Notes under the pieces: model-generated
Told to the model about the DNA's origin: nothing
Database searches by the model: none
What the model saw: only the letters and a program-made list of their open reading frames with translations
Made by a program: the position numbers and the translations under genes
DNA from: a bacterium
Lineage (GTDB): Bacteria; JAMCPX01
DNA: 53,029 bases
Assembly: GCA_021792615.1 (NCBI GenBank)
Contig: JAJYUJ010000019.1
Span: forward strand, 1-53,029
Direction of reading: 5' to 3'
In this document: positions 41,803 to 50,706 of the stretch, one piece after another
How the letters are laid out: every line of letters starts with the position of its first letter
Numbering within the stretch: the stretch's first letter is position 1

Positions 41803-43251
41803 ATGAAGACACCGGAAGAATATATCGATAGCCTCAGGAAGCTCAACCTGAAAGTCTACATGTTCGGGAAGAGGATCGAAAATGTCGTCGATAATCCCAT
41901 CATCAGGCCCTCGCTCAATGCCGTTGCCATGACGTACTCCATGGCATTGAAACCCGAGTATGCGGACATCATGACCGCAACCTCCCACCTTACCGGAAAG
42001 AAGATCAGCCGCTTTACGCACATTCATCAGAGTGTCGATGACCTCATAAAAAAGAGCAAGATGGGAAGGCTTATGGGAAACCGTACGGGTTGCTGTTTTC
42101 AGAGATGCGTGGGCATGGATGCCCTGAACGCCCTGTCCATAGTGACCTATGATATCGATGCCCGGCATGGAACCGCATACAATAAAAGATTTCTGAAGTA
42201 TCTGGAATATATTCAGGACAACGACCTCGTCTGTGACGGTGCGATGACCGATCCCAAAGGAGACCGGTCGCTCCCCCCGCATAAACAGGACGATCCGGAC
42301 CTTTACCTCAGGGTTGTCGAAGAACGGAAGGACGGTATCGTCGTGCGCGGTGCAAAGGCACACCAGACCGGCGCGGTGAATTCCCATGAGGTGATTGTCA
42401 TGCCGACGATCACCATGCGGGAAGAGGACAGGGACTATGCGATCTCATTTGCCGTACCGAGTGACACCGGGGGCATTACCTATATTATCGGACGTCAGGC
42501 CAGCGACACGAGAAAGCTTGAGCGCGGCAAGATGGATCAGGGGAATATCTCTTTCGGAGGACATGAGGCGCTCATGGTATTCGACGATGTGTTCGTTCCG
42601 TGGGACCGCGTGTTCATGTACAGGGAATATGAGTTTTCAGGCCGGCTTGTAGAACAGTTCTCCTCATATCACCGGCAGAGTTATGCGTGCAAGGTCGGTG
42701 TCGGCGATGTGCTGATTGGTGCAGTTCAGACTATTTCGGAATACAACGGCACGGACAAGGCCTCGCACGTCAAGGATAAAATCGTGGAGATGAACCACCT
42801 GAACGAGACCCTGTACTGCGGATGTATTGCATGCGCAGCAGAGGGGCACCGGGAAAACAGCGGAACGTACAGTGTGGATGCGCTGCTCTCAAATGTCCAC
42901 AAGCAGAATGTGACGCGGTTCCCCTATGAGATTGCGCGGCTCGCACAGGACGTCGCCGGCGGTTTGGTAGTAACCTTGCCGTCCGAAGACGACTTTCATT
43001 CGGAAGAGACCGGCAGGTGGCTGAAGAAATATTTTGCGGGGAAAGGCACTTTTTCCGCAGAAAACAGGATGCGCATCTTCAGATTGATCGAAAACCTTAC
43101 GCTCGGTACCGCCGCAGTCGGATACCTGACCGAGTCGATGCACGGAGCCGGGTCACCGCAGGCACAGAGAATCATGATATCCCGCCTGGTCAACATGAAA
43201 GAAAAGCAGAGTTATGCAAAAAAACTGTGCGGAATAAAGGACGATGAATAA
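41803..43251 (+). CDS. 4-hydroxybutyryl-CoA dehydratase-like flavoprotein
   Basis: This 482-residue protein belongs to the 4-hydroxyphenylacetate 3-monooxygenase/AbfD family. Its length and TGCCFQRCVGMDALNA, HQTGAVNSHEVIVMPT and HRQSYACKVGVGDVLIGA segments point to AbfD, which binds FAD and a [4Fe-4S] cluster and dehydrates 4-hydroxybutyryl-CoA to crotonyl-CoA. Candidate ligands are C98, C102, H290 and C296 (AbfD: C99, C103, H292, C299). The His-to-Cys distance is one residue shorter than in AbfD as I recall it. The start at 41803 fits the family N-terminus (MKTPEEYIDSLR). A CoA-transferase gene lies in the neighbouring block. The exact acyl-CoA substrate is open. Confidence 0.78.
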   Translation: MKTPEEYIDSLRKLNLKVYMFGKRIENVVDNPIIRPSLNAVAMTYSMALKPEYADIMTATSHLTGKKISRFTHIHQSVDDLIKKSKMGRLMGNRTGCCFQRCVGMDALNALSIVTYDIDARHGTAYNKRFLKYLEYIQDNDLVCDGAMTDPKGDRSLPPHKQDDPDLYLRVVEERKDGIVVRGAKAHQTGAVNSHEVIVMPTITMREEDRDYAISFAVPSDTGGITYIIGRQASDTRKLERGKMDQGNISFGGHEALMVFDDVFVPWDRVFMYREYEFSGRLVEQFSSYHRQSYACKVGVGDVLIGAVQTISEYNGTDKASHVKDKIVEMNHLNETLYCGCIACAAEGHRENSGTYSVDALLSNVHKQNVTRFPYEIARLAQDVAGGLVVTLPSEDDFHSEETGRWLKKYFAGKGTFSAENRMRIFRLIENLTLGTAAVGYLTESMHGAGSPQAQRIMISRLVNMKEKQSYAKKLCGIKDDE

Positions 43252-43260
43252 CCCTTGGCA

Positions 43261-44772
43261 ATGAAGCAAATACTCAAGTACCTTATAGGGAGAGTAAAAT
43301 CAGCGTGGCTCCGGCTTGAGCGGAGGTTTTACAACCTCCCGCTCAAGTTCAAGCTTACCCTGGCGATGCTCATGATCATGGTCCTCATGGTCGGGCTGCT
43401 CTCGTTTCTCCATTACAACAGCGAGAACATGCTCCTGCGGAACATCATGGACGACACCCTCGAACTTTCATCTGCCATTCAGATCGGGGTACAGCAGTTG
43501 ACCATGGGTACGGGCAAGACGGACGAGGCGCGGCTGCAGTCTTACATAAAAAGCCTCAAAGAAAAAGGCGTTAAAGAAATATCCATCGTCAACAACGAAA
43601 ATCAGATCATTGCAAGCTCAAATCCGAAACACCGTGGCAAGGTGATATCCATCATTCATCCCAAGAGGGAATTTATGATAACCGCGAACCTCGGAGAGGT
43701 GCACGATACACTGCCGCAGAAATCGTATAACATCATTGTCCCTATCATTGTCGGTAATGTCCAGCTGGGGTACGCCCATATCGTCATGCATCTCGACGAT
43801 ATCCAGCAGATGCTGGAATCGACATTTTATGAAAGGATCCTTGTTACCATAATCATTCTCAGCCTCGGTATCGTTGCGATTATGTACCTTTCCAACAGAT
43901 ATACGAAGCCCATATACAACGTTATCGAAGCGGAAAAGATGGTTTCCGACGGTGACCTTTCTGTCCGGCTGATTGAAGACCGCAACGATGAGATCGGCAC
44001 ACTGAACAAGGGTTTTAACAACATGGTGAAGAACTTGTCCGAGAAGAAAGAGCTCGAGGACAAGCTGCACAAGGCCGAGGAACTTTCAAAACTCGGCCAG
44101 CTCTCGGCCGGGCTTGCCCATGAGATTAAGAACCCCTTAAACCTTATCAATCTGAGCATCGATCACCTGAAGACAAGGGCCGCTGTGCTTGATAAAAAGA
44201 CAAAAGATGAATTCATGAATACCATGGACACTATCAAGGCAGAGTTATACCGCCTGAACAGGCTCACAGAACAATTTCTGAACCACGGAAGAACAATAAT
44301 AGAGAATAAGGAAATAACCGGTGTCAACGTGCTCCTTGAACAATTGACTGAACTGGTAAAAAATAAAGCTGAGTCCCAGGGTATAAAAATCAACCTGATA
44401 GTGCCTGATACGCGGGTATATGTATCGGGTGAGGCAGAGCAGCTGAAAACTGCGTTCCTCAATATTATATTAAACGCCATAGATGCGATGCCGTACGGCG
44501 GCACACTGGATATTAAGCTCTCTGCGGATGGCAGCGAATGCAGGGTGTCGTTTTACGACAGCGGTCCGGGCATACCGGATGAAATCACCGATAAAATTTT
44601 TGAGCCTTTTTTTACAACGAAGGAAACCGGTATCGGGCTTGGCCTTGCCATTAGTAAAGATGTCGTTTCCCAGCACAGCGGGAATATCACGGTTGCAACA
44701 ACAAAGGACCACGGCACTGAATTTACGATCCGGCTGCCGTTGGCGAAATCCGGGGCATTCGATGCAATATAA
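43261..44772 (+). CDS. Sensor histidine kinase
   Basis: This 503-residue kinase has TM1 (~32-52), a periplasmic single-Cache-like sensor (~53-190), TM2 (~193-210), HAMP, HisKA with H287 (LAHEIKNPLN) and an HATPase domain (N-box, DSGPGIP, GIGLGLAIS). It is read from the ATG at 43261; a TTG two codons earlier is possible, and neither has a strong ribosome site. Only 9 bp separate it from the dehydratase gene, so it is in the same operon. The stop overlaps the regulator start by 11 bp. It may sense a small organic acid, as many Cache sensors do. Confidence 0.88.
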   Translation: MKQILKYLIGRVKSAWLRLERRFYNLPLKFKLTLAMLMIMVLMVGLLSFLHYNSENMLLRNIMDDTLELSSAIQIGVQQLTMGTGKTDEARLQSYIKSLKEKGVKEISIVNNENQIIASSNPKHRGKVISIIHPKREFMITANLGEVHDTLPQKSYNIIVPIIVGNVQLGYAHIVMHLDDIQQMLESTFYERILVTIIILSLGIVAIMYLSNRYTKPIYNVIEAEKMVSDGDLSVRLIEDRNDEIGTLNKGFNNMVKNLSEKKELEDKLHKAEELSKLGQLSAGLAHEIKNPLNLINLSIDHLKTRAAVLDKKTKDEFMNTMDTIKAELYRLNRLTEQFLNHGRTIIENKEITGVNVLLEQLTELVKNKAESQGIKINLIVPDTRVYVSGEAEQLKTAFLNIILNAIDAMPYGGTLDIKLSADGSECRVSFYDSGPGIPDEITDKIFEPFFTTKETGIGLGLAISKDVVSQHSGNITVATTKDHGTEFTIRLPLAKSGAFDAI

Positions 44773-46135
44773 TATAGTCGTTGTGGACGATGAAATAAGG
44801 CAGGCCGAGATTATCGTAAAAATACTCGAGGATCACGGTTACAGGGTAAAGGGTACGAGCAGGCCGCACGAGGTCGTCGATATCGCACGGAGCAATTCCC
44901 TGGATCTGGTTATCACGGATCAGGCGATGCCGGGCATGGACGGTATAAAGCTGCTGGAGACCCTATCTTCGATGAAGGATCCCCCGCTTGTTATCATACT
45001 GACCGGGTATGGCACCATATCAAAGGCAGTTGAAGCGATGAAGAAAAAGGCCTTTGATTACATAACGAAGCCCATCGATATGGATCGACTGCTCATGATT
45101 GTCAAGAATGCCCTTGAACTGAAAAGGCTCGACCGGGAGAACAGGGAATTGAGGGCGATAATCAAAGGGGAGGGGCTCGACACCATCATCGGGAGCAGCG
45201 GTATTATCGAAGATATCAAAAGGATCGTCAGGAAGATAGCCCCGACGAACTCGACGGTTTTGATAACAGGGGAGAGCGGCACGGGCAAAGAACTTGTAGC
45301 AAAGGCTATCCATAATCTGAGTTTAAGAAAAGCCGAGGCATTCTCCGCGGTCAACTGTGCTGCAATACCGGATACGCTCATAGAGAGCGAATTGTTCGGA
45401 TACGAAAAGGGTGCATTTACGGGTGCAAACACTTCAAAAGAGGGCATCATCGGTGCGAGTAACGGCGGTACGCTCTTCCTCGACGAGATCAGCGAGCTCA
45501 GCCTTGCCGTGCAGGCAAAGTTTTTACGGTTGATCCAAAACAAGGAGATCAAACCGCTGGGCAGTTCGGAAATTATATCGGTCGATATACGGATTCTGGC
45601 GGCTACCAATAAAGTTATCGAACAGGAGATTAAAAACGGCAGGTTCAGGGAGGACCTTTATTACCGGTTGAATGTGATTCCCATTCAGATACCGCCGCTA
45701 CGGGAGAGAAAAACGGATATATCAGTACTCATTGAGCACTTTTTGAAAAAGTATAACAGCATTCATTCCAAAAGTATCAACAAGCTCAACAATGATGCGC
45801 TTTCCCTCCTTTTGAAGTACAACTGGCCTGGAAACGTGAGGCAGCTTGAGTCTGTTATCGAGAGGACCGTACTTCTGACCGAGGGGAACACGATCACAAA
45901 GGACGATCTTCCGCTCGAGCTCAAGGTTACGCCGATAGAAATAAATAAGTACGAATTCGACCTGCCCGAGGCAGGTATCAATTTTTATGAGCTCGAAAAA
46001 GAAATACTGGTGCAGGCCATGAAAAAATCCGACGGCGTTATTGCCAAGGCTGCGAACCTGCTCGGCATGAGTTACAGGACTCTTCAGTACAGGCTTGAAA
46101 AGTTCGGAATCAACAAGAGGTCCGAAGAGGCGTAG
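44762..46135 (+). CDS. NtrC-family sigma-54 response regulator
   Basis: This 457-residue protein has a receiver (D9-D10, phospho-accepting D53, K103), an AAA+ domain with GESGTGKE (170-177), canonical GAFTGA (217-222) and LFLDEISE, and a Fis-type helix-turn-helix (VIAKAANLLGMSYRTLQYRL). It is the cognate partner of the overlapping kinase. The start 44762 (MQYNIVVVDDE) is chosen by the receiver domain; the long upstream frame is an overlap with the kinase. Confidence 0.92.
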   Translation: MQYNIVVVDDEIRQAEIIVKILEDHGYRVKGTSRPHEVVDIARSNSLDLVITDQAMPGMDGIKLLETLSSMKDPPLVIILTGYGTISKAVEAMKKKAFDYITKPIDMDRLLMIVKNALELKRLDRENRELRAIIKGEGLDTIIGSSGIIEDIKRIVRKIAPTNSTVLITGESGTGKELVAKAIHNLSLRKAEAFSAVNCAAIPDTLIESELFGYEKGAFTGANTSKEGIIGASNGGTLFLDEISELSLAVQAKFLRLIQNKEIKPLGSSEIISVDIRILAATNKVIEQEIKNGRFREDLYYRLNVIPIQIPPLRERKTDISVLIEHFLKKYNSIHSKSINKLNNDALSLLLKYNWPGNVRQLESVIERTVLLTEGNTITKDDLPLELKVTPIEINKYEFDLPEAGINFYELEKEILVQAMKKSDGVIAKAANLLGMSYRTLQYRLEKFGINKRSEEA

Positions 46136-46144
46136 TACGGATCC

Positions 46145-46173
46145 TTGACTCTTTTACGCCTTCCCATTATACA
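46145..46173 (+). promoter_or_regulatory. Promoter of the symporter-kinase operon
   Basis: TTGACT (46145-46150), a 17-base spacer and TATACA (46168-46173) lie in the 87-bp gap after the regulator gene. It should drive the small membrane protein, the symporter-kinase, the regulator and the CoA-transferase. Confidence 0.55.
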
Positions 46174-46222
46174 AATGACGGGCAGAGGATTAAAGATCTG
46201 AGAAAAGCGGGGTGGGTTTCTT

Positions 46223-46393
46223 TTGAAAAACAAAGAGCTCTGGATATTCATATTCCTGGTAGGACTCCTGGGCTTTAGCTGGCCTGTCCTCGAGATCGTA
46301 CATAAAGAAGTCGCTGTCTATCTCTTCCTGTTCTGGGCATTCTTCATAGGTATTTCTGCAGTGATTGCCGGTATAAGCGGACGACAGCGATGA
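46223..46393 (+). CDS. 56-residue membrane protein, likely symporter partner
   Basis: A TTG-started frame with a GGGGTGGG ribosome site eight bases upstream encodes two hydrophobic helices: LWIFIFLVGLLGFSWPVLEI and AVYLFLFWAFFIGISAVIAG, with a short basic end (GRQR). Its stop overlaps the symporter-kinase start (ATGA). Small two-helix proteins are often encoded immediately before SSS-family permeases and act as their auxiliary subunit (DUF485/DUF4212-like); a similar role is inferred here. Confidence 0.7.
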   Translation: MKNKELWIFIFLVGLLGFSWPVLEIVHKEVAVYLFLFWAFFIGISAVIAGISGRQR

Positions 46394-49353
46394 ATATCTA
46401 CTCCGTGTATTTTCTTTTTGCCGCCCTGGCTTATCTGATCGTGCTTTTCATAATCGCGTACTATGCCGAAAAGAAGGAAAAAGCAGGCAGCAGCATTGTA
46501 AACAACCCCTATGTTTACTCACTCTCCCTTGCAGTGTACTGCAGCTCATGGACATTTTATGGCAGTGTCGGAAAGGCCGCTACCTCCGGACTTGCGTTCC
46601 TGACTATTTATCTGGGGCCGACCCTGATGGCTGTGCTCTGGCCTGTCGTACTGAAGAAGGTGATCCGGATTACAAAGGCCAACAGGATTACGACGATATC
46701 CGATTTCATAGGCTCACGGTATGGAAAGTCGCTGGTACTTTCTGCCGTCGTCACCCTGATAGCGGTTATCGGTATTATTCCTTATCTCGGACTGCAGATC
46801 AAGGCGATCATGAGTACCTTCGCCATCATAACGGGAGAATCGGCGAGCAGCGGCATCGTCGGTCTGTTCCTTACCTTCGTCGTCGGCGTATTCGCCATCA
46901 TCTTCGGGGCACGGCATCTCGATTCATCCGAACGGCACAGCGGTATTGTTTTTGCAATAGCGTTCGAGTCCTTCGTTAAATTGATCGCGTTTATCTCGGT
47001 CGGCGTTTTCGTAACCTATTTTTTGTTTCACGGCTTCGGTGACATTTTCTCGCAGATCAGACATGCGGGATACGGAAGGCTGCTTGTACTCGGTAAGGGA
47101 TCGCGGACAAGTTATGGCGAGTGGTTTGCATTAAACTTCCTGTCCATGACGGCAATCATATTCCTGCCGAGGCAATTCCAGATGTCTGTCGTTGAGAATT
47201 ATGACGAGGCGCATGTTACCAAGGCCCTGTGGCTTTTCCCGCTCTATCTTTTATTGATCAATATATTCGTATTGCCCATTGCCTTTGCGGGGATCCTGAA
47301 AGGCGTAACGGAACACAGGGCTGACTACTTCGTCCTTACCCTGCCCTTGAAGTACGGAAATCATTTCCTGTCCCTCTTCGCATTTATCGGAGGATTCTCT
47401 GCAGCAATGAGCATGATGATCGTATCCTCCATAGCACTGAGTACGATGATTATGCACAGCATCATCATGCCCGGTATTGTAAAATTTCACAGCATGCCGA
47501 GGTTTCATACGTGGGTGCTCAACGTAAAAAGACTGGTGATCTTTGCAATCATATTCATGGGATATCTTTTTGCCGTATATATCGGGGAGTTTTATAGCCT
47601 TGTCGATATAGGATTGCGGTCTTTTGAAGCTGTTGCGTTGTTCGCACCGGCTTTTTTTCTCGGGCTTTACTGGAGGAGGGGGAACAAGGCCGGTGCCATA
47701 ACCGGTCTTGTTGCAGGATTTTTCGTGTGGTTCTACACACTGATGATGCCCGGAATGGTCAAAGCCGGTGTACTACCGCAGACCGGTATCATTCGGCGAA
47801 TGATGGATTCCCATTTCTTTAATCCGGACGCGCTGTTCGGTGTCCAGGGCCTGGGAAAATGGGGCGGACCCCTCGTATGGGGCATGCTGTTGAATGTAAT
47901 GTTGTATGTCGGAGTATCTGTATTTACGAAAAGGTCCAAAGATGAGGAGATCCAGTCCCTTGTTTTTGTTGAATCGTATGAAAAAATAAAGGAGCTTTCC
48001 GCCGGCGGTTCTTATACTGTTGCGGATATAGAGGACTTGCTTGCGCAGTATATAGGCCGTAGCGAGGCGCACGAAGCAATCCAGCAGTTTCTTATCAGGA
48101 AGGACACCACCCGGGAACACCTTACGCCGCGGGAGCTTTTCGAACTGCGCAGCGATGCGGAGATGATCCTCGCCAGCGCAATAGGAACACCCATGTCATC
48201 CCTCGTCTTCGAGAATAAGCTTGTGCTGACCGAGCATGAAAGGAGTGAACTCTCCGAATCCATCAAGGATATAACAAGGAGCCTCAGGACATCGCGCCAG
48301 GAATTGACCGAGAGGAACCGGGAATTGATGTACCTGAAAGAGTTCAGCGAGAATATTATCGAAAGCGCACCGGTCGGTATTATTACGGTTGACGGGCTTT
48401 TACGCGTTAACTATTGGAACAGGGAAATGGAACGGCTGAGCGGCAAGAAGCAAGGCGAGGTACTGAATCGATCCATACTCCTCCTGCTGCCATGGCTCCC
48501 GAACAAGGTCTTTATGCAAAACATGGAAAACGAATTGACCCTGCGGGATCAGCTCGGTAAAACCTTCAAGGTCAAGACAAGCAGGTTAAAGGATAGCCTC
48601 GGCGGGTTTGTCATCATCATCGAAGACATATCCGAGAAAAAGAAAATGGAAGAACAGCTCCTGCAGACATCGAAGCTGGCAAACATCGGGAAACTGACCG
48701 CGGGCATCGCGCACGAAATAGGCAACCCTCTGGCATCTATCTTTTCGCTTGTGCAGGAACTGAGGACGTTGAAATTTCATTCCAGACAGGATGTATCGTT
48801 CACCGTCGAGTCGCTGAATACCATAAACAATCATATCGAGAGGATCGCCAAGATTGTTCGGAGCCTCGGTGATTTTGCCCGGGTCCACGCATCGGAAAAA
48901 ACGAATGTCCGCATAGCGGATATCCTCGATCGGACCATCAGTCTTGTAAAGTACGACAAACGGTTCAAGCACATAGAATTTAACACGCTTGCTTCGGACA
49001 TCCCGGAACTGCGGGTCAATGCGGATCAGATCCAGCAGGTATTTCTCAATCTCATTCTGAATTCGCTCGATGCCATGCCGGACGGAGGAAGACTCGATAT
49101 CCGCATGCAGGCGAATGATGGTTTTGTCGAAATACAGTTCAGGGATACCGGTGCCGGTATCGATCCGTCCATTTTAGACAAAATATTCGATCCGTTCTTT
49201 ACAACAAAACCGTTAAGCAGGGGCACGGGATTGGGATTAAATATATGCTATAATATAATAAAAGAATACAATGGGACTATCACGGTTGAGAGTAAAAAAG
49301 GCGGGGGAACGGTTTTTTCAATAAAACTTCCCATAAAAGAGAATATCGGATAA
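46390..49353 (+). CDS. Solute:sodium symporter-histidine kinase fusion (CbrA-like)
   Basis: This 987-residue protein has an N-terminal SSS/SLC5 transporter domain of about 13 helices (YCSSWTFYGSVGKAAT, LGLQIKAIMSTF, FLPRQFQMSVVENYD, SMMIVSSIALSTMI), a linker, a PAS domain (~655-755; SAPVGIITVDGLLRVNYWN), HisKA with H775 (IAHEIGNPLAS) and HATPase (NSLDAMPDGG, DTGAGI, GTGLGLNI). The layout matches CbrA-type receptors, which couple substrate transport or binding to kinase activity. Its regulator starts 9 bp later. The substrate is not predictable by eye; an amino acid or organic acid is plausible. Confidence 0.9.
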   Translation: MNIYSVYFLFAALAYLIVLFIIAYYAEKKEKAGSSIVNNPYVYSLSLAVYCSSWTFYGSVGKAATSGLAFLTIYLGPTLMAVLWPVVLKKVIRITKANRITTISDFIGSRYGKSLVLSAVVTLIAVIGIIPYLGLQIKAIMSTFAIITGESASSGIVGLFLTFVVGVFAIIFGARHLDSSERHSGIVFAIAFESFVKLIAFISVGVFVTYFLFHGFGDIFSQIRHAGYGRLLVLGKGSRTSYGEWFALNFLSMTAIIFLPRQFQMSVVENYDEAHVTKALWLFPLYLLLINIFVLPIAFAGILKGVTEHRADYFVLTLPLKYGNHFLSLFAFIGGFSAAMSMMIVSSIALSTMIMHSIIMPGIVKFHSMPRFHTWVLNVKRLVIFAIIFMGYLFAVYIGEFYSLVDIGLRSFEAVALFAPAFFLGLYWRRGNKAGAITGLVAGFFVWFYTLMMPGMVKAGVLPQTGIIRRMMDSHFFNPDALFGVQGLGKWGGPLVWGMLLNVMLYVGVSVFTKRSKDEEIQSLVFVESYEKIKELSAGGSYTVADIEDLLAQYIGRSEAHEAIQQFLIRKDTTREHLTPRELFELRSDAEMILASAIGTPMSSLVFENKLVLTEHERSELSESIKDITRSLRTSRQELTERNRELMYLKEFSENIIESAPVGIITVDGLLRVNYWNREMERLSGKKQGEVLNRSILLLLPWLPNKVFMQNMENELTLRDQLGKTFKVKTSRLKDSLGGFVIIIEDISEKKKMEEQLLQTSKLANIGKLTAGIAHEIGNPLASIFSLVQELRTLKFHSRQDVSFTVESLNTINNHIERIAKIVRSLGDFARVHASEKTNVRIADILDRTISLVKYDKRFKHIEFNTLASDIPELRVNADQIQQVFLNLILNSLDAMPDGGRLDIRMQANDGFVEIQFRDTGAGIDPSILDKIFDPFFTTKPLSRGTGLGLNICYNIIKEYNGTITVESKKGGGTVFSIKLPIKENIG

Positions 49354-49362
49354 AATAAAACA

Positions 49363-50706
49363 ATGGCAGAAAGATTACTTATCGTTGATGATGAGCAGAC
49401 GTTGAGAGAGTCGCTCCAGCGGGTATTCTCGCGAGAGGGGTATGATGCCGATGCGGTGAACAGTGCAGAATCGGCACTTGAACTGCTCGCTACGAACGTT
49501 TATCATGCCGTCATAACCGATATTATACTGCCGGGCATCGACGGTATAGAATTGCTGAAACGGATAAAGGAAAAGCTTCCGGAACAGCTCGTTATCATTA
49601 TCACCGCCTACGCATCCATCGATACCGCCATCAGAGCGATACGGCTTGGAGCTTACGATTATATCGTAAAACCCATAGTCCACGAAGAAATAAAACAGAC
49701 AGTAAAGAATGCGGTGAAACAACGTGCGCTGCAAAGCGAGAACATCCTGCTGAAAAAGCAAATAGAAAAAGAGTATGCCTTTACCAGCATCATTTCCGCG
49801 AGTTCGCTCATGAACGGCGTGATAGATCATCTCAAAAAAGTAGCGGATACCAAAAGCAATGCGCTGATACTTGGAGAAACGGGTACGGGAAAGGAACTTA
49901 TAGCGCGGGCGATGCACTTCAACAGCACGAGAGCGGATAAACCGTTTGTACCGATAAACTGCAGTGCGATCCCCGAGAATCTGCTTGAGTCGGAGTTGTT
50001 CGGCTATGTCAAGGGTGCATTTACCGGCGCCTTCAATTCCAGACACGGGCTTCTGGCACAGGCGGATAAGGGAACGGTTTTCCTCGATGAAATAGGAGAT
50101 CTGGGTATCGGACTGCAGTCGAAGCTTTTGCGTGTCATCGAAGACCGTGAGATACGGCCTGTCGGCAGTACGCAAAGCATAAAGATCGACGTCAGGTTTC
50201 TCTTTGCGACCAACAGGGACATAGAGAAGATGGTGGCTGCAGGTACGTTCAGGCCGGACCTTTATTACAGGATGAATGTTATTACCATAAAACTGCCTCC
50301 TCTCAGGCAGCGGAGAGAAGATATAGAACCTCTGGTAAACTATTTTGTTCTGAACTATGCCAAAGAGCTTGGCAAACCCGTTCACCGTGTAGAGAAAAAT
50401 GCCATGGACGCGCTCAAAGCGTATCACTGGTATGGGAACGTACGGGAGCTTCAGAATGTCATCGAACGGGCAATCCTCATAACAGAAGACGGTATTATCA
50501 AACCGGAGCATCTGCCGGACAATATAAGAATAGGCGGTTCACCCGCCGATAGTGCGTTGTCGGATAAACTGTCCATCGAGGATTATACGAAGGCCTTCAT
50601 CTCCGAGTATCAGGACAGCTGCAATGAAACGCAGCTTGCAGGAATGCTCGGTATAACAAGAAAGGCATTGTGGGAGAAAAGAAAGAGATGGGGGTTGCAG
50701 CGATGA
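49363..50706 (+). CDS. NtrC-family sigma-54 response regulator (CbrB-like)
   Basis: This 447-residue protein has a receiver (D9-D10, D53, K103), an AAA+ domain with GETGTGKE (171-178), GAFTGA (219-224 region) and FLDEIGD, and a short C-terminal helix-turn-helix (NETQLAGMLGITRKALWEKRKR). It is the partner of the symporter-kinase. The stop overlaps the CoA-transferase start by ATGA, so the regulator and enzyme are translationally coupled, which suggests the enzyme's substrate is the sensed compound. Confidence 0.9.
   Translation: MAERLLIVDDEQTLRESLQRVFSREGYDADAVNSAESALELLATNVYHAVITDIILPGIDGIELLKRIKEKLPEQLVIIITAYASIDTAIRAIRLGAYDYIVKPIVHEEIKQTVKNAVKQRALQSENILLKKQIEKEYAFTSIISASSLMNGVIDHLKKVADTKSNALILGETGTGKELIARAMHFNSTRADKPFVPINCSAIPENLLESELFGYVKGAFTGAFNSRHGLLAQADKGTVFLDEIGDLGIGLQSKLLRVIEDREIRPVGSTQSIKIDVRFLFATNRDIEKMVAAGTFRPDLYYRMNVITIKLPPLRQRREDIEPLVNYFVLNYAKELGKPVHRVEKNAMDALKAYHWYGNVRELQNVIERAILITEDGIIKPEHLPDNIRIGGSPADSALSDKLSIEDYTKAFISEYQDSCNETQLAGMLGITRKALWEKRKRWGLQR

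Noticed and set aside
43256-43266. TGGCA…GC resembling a sigma-54 promoter
   Set aside because: The GG-to-GC spacing is too short for a -24/-12 element and it lies at a start codon. No other good sigma-54 site was found by eye.
49375-50511. 378-codon open frame on the minus strand
   Set aside because: It lies wholly opposite the NtrC-type regulator, has no ribosome site and encodes no recognisable domain; codon bias of the sense gene explains it.
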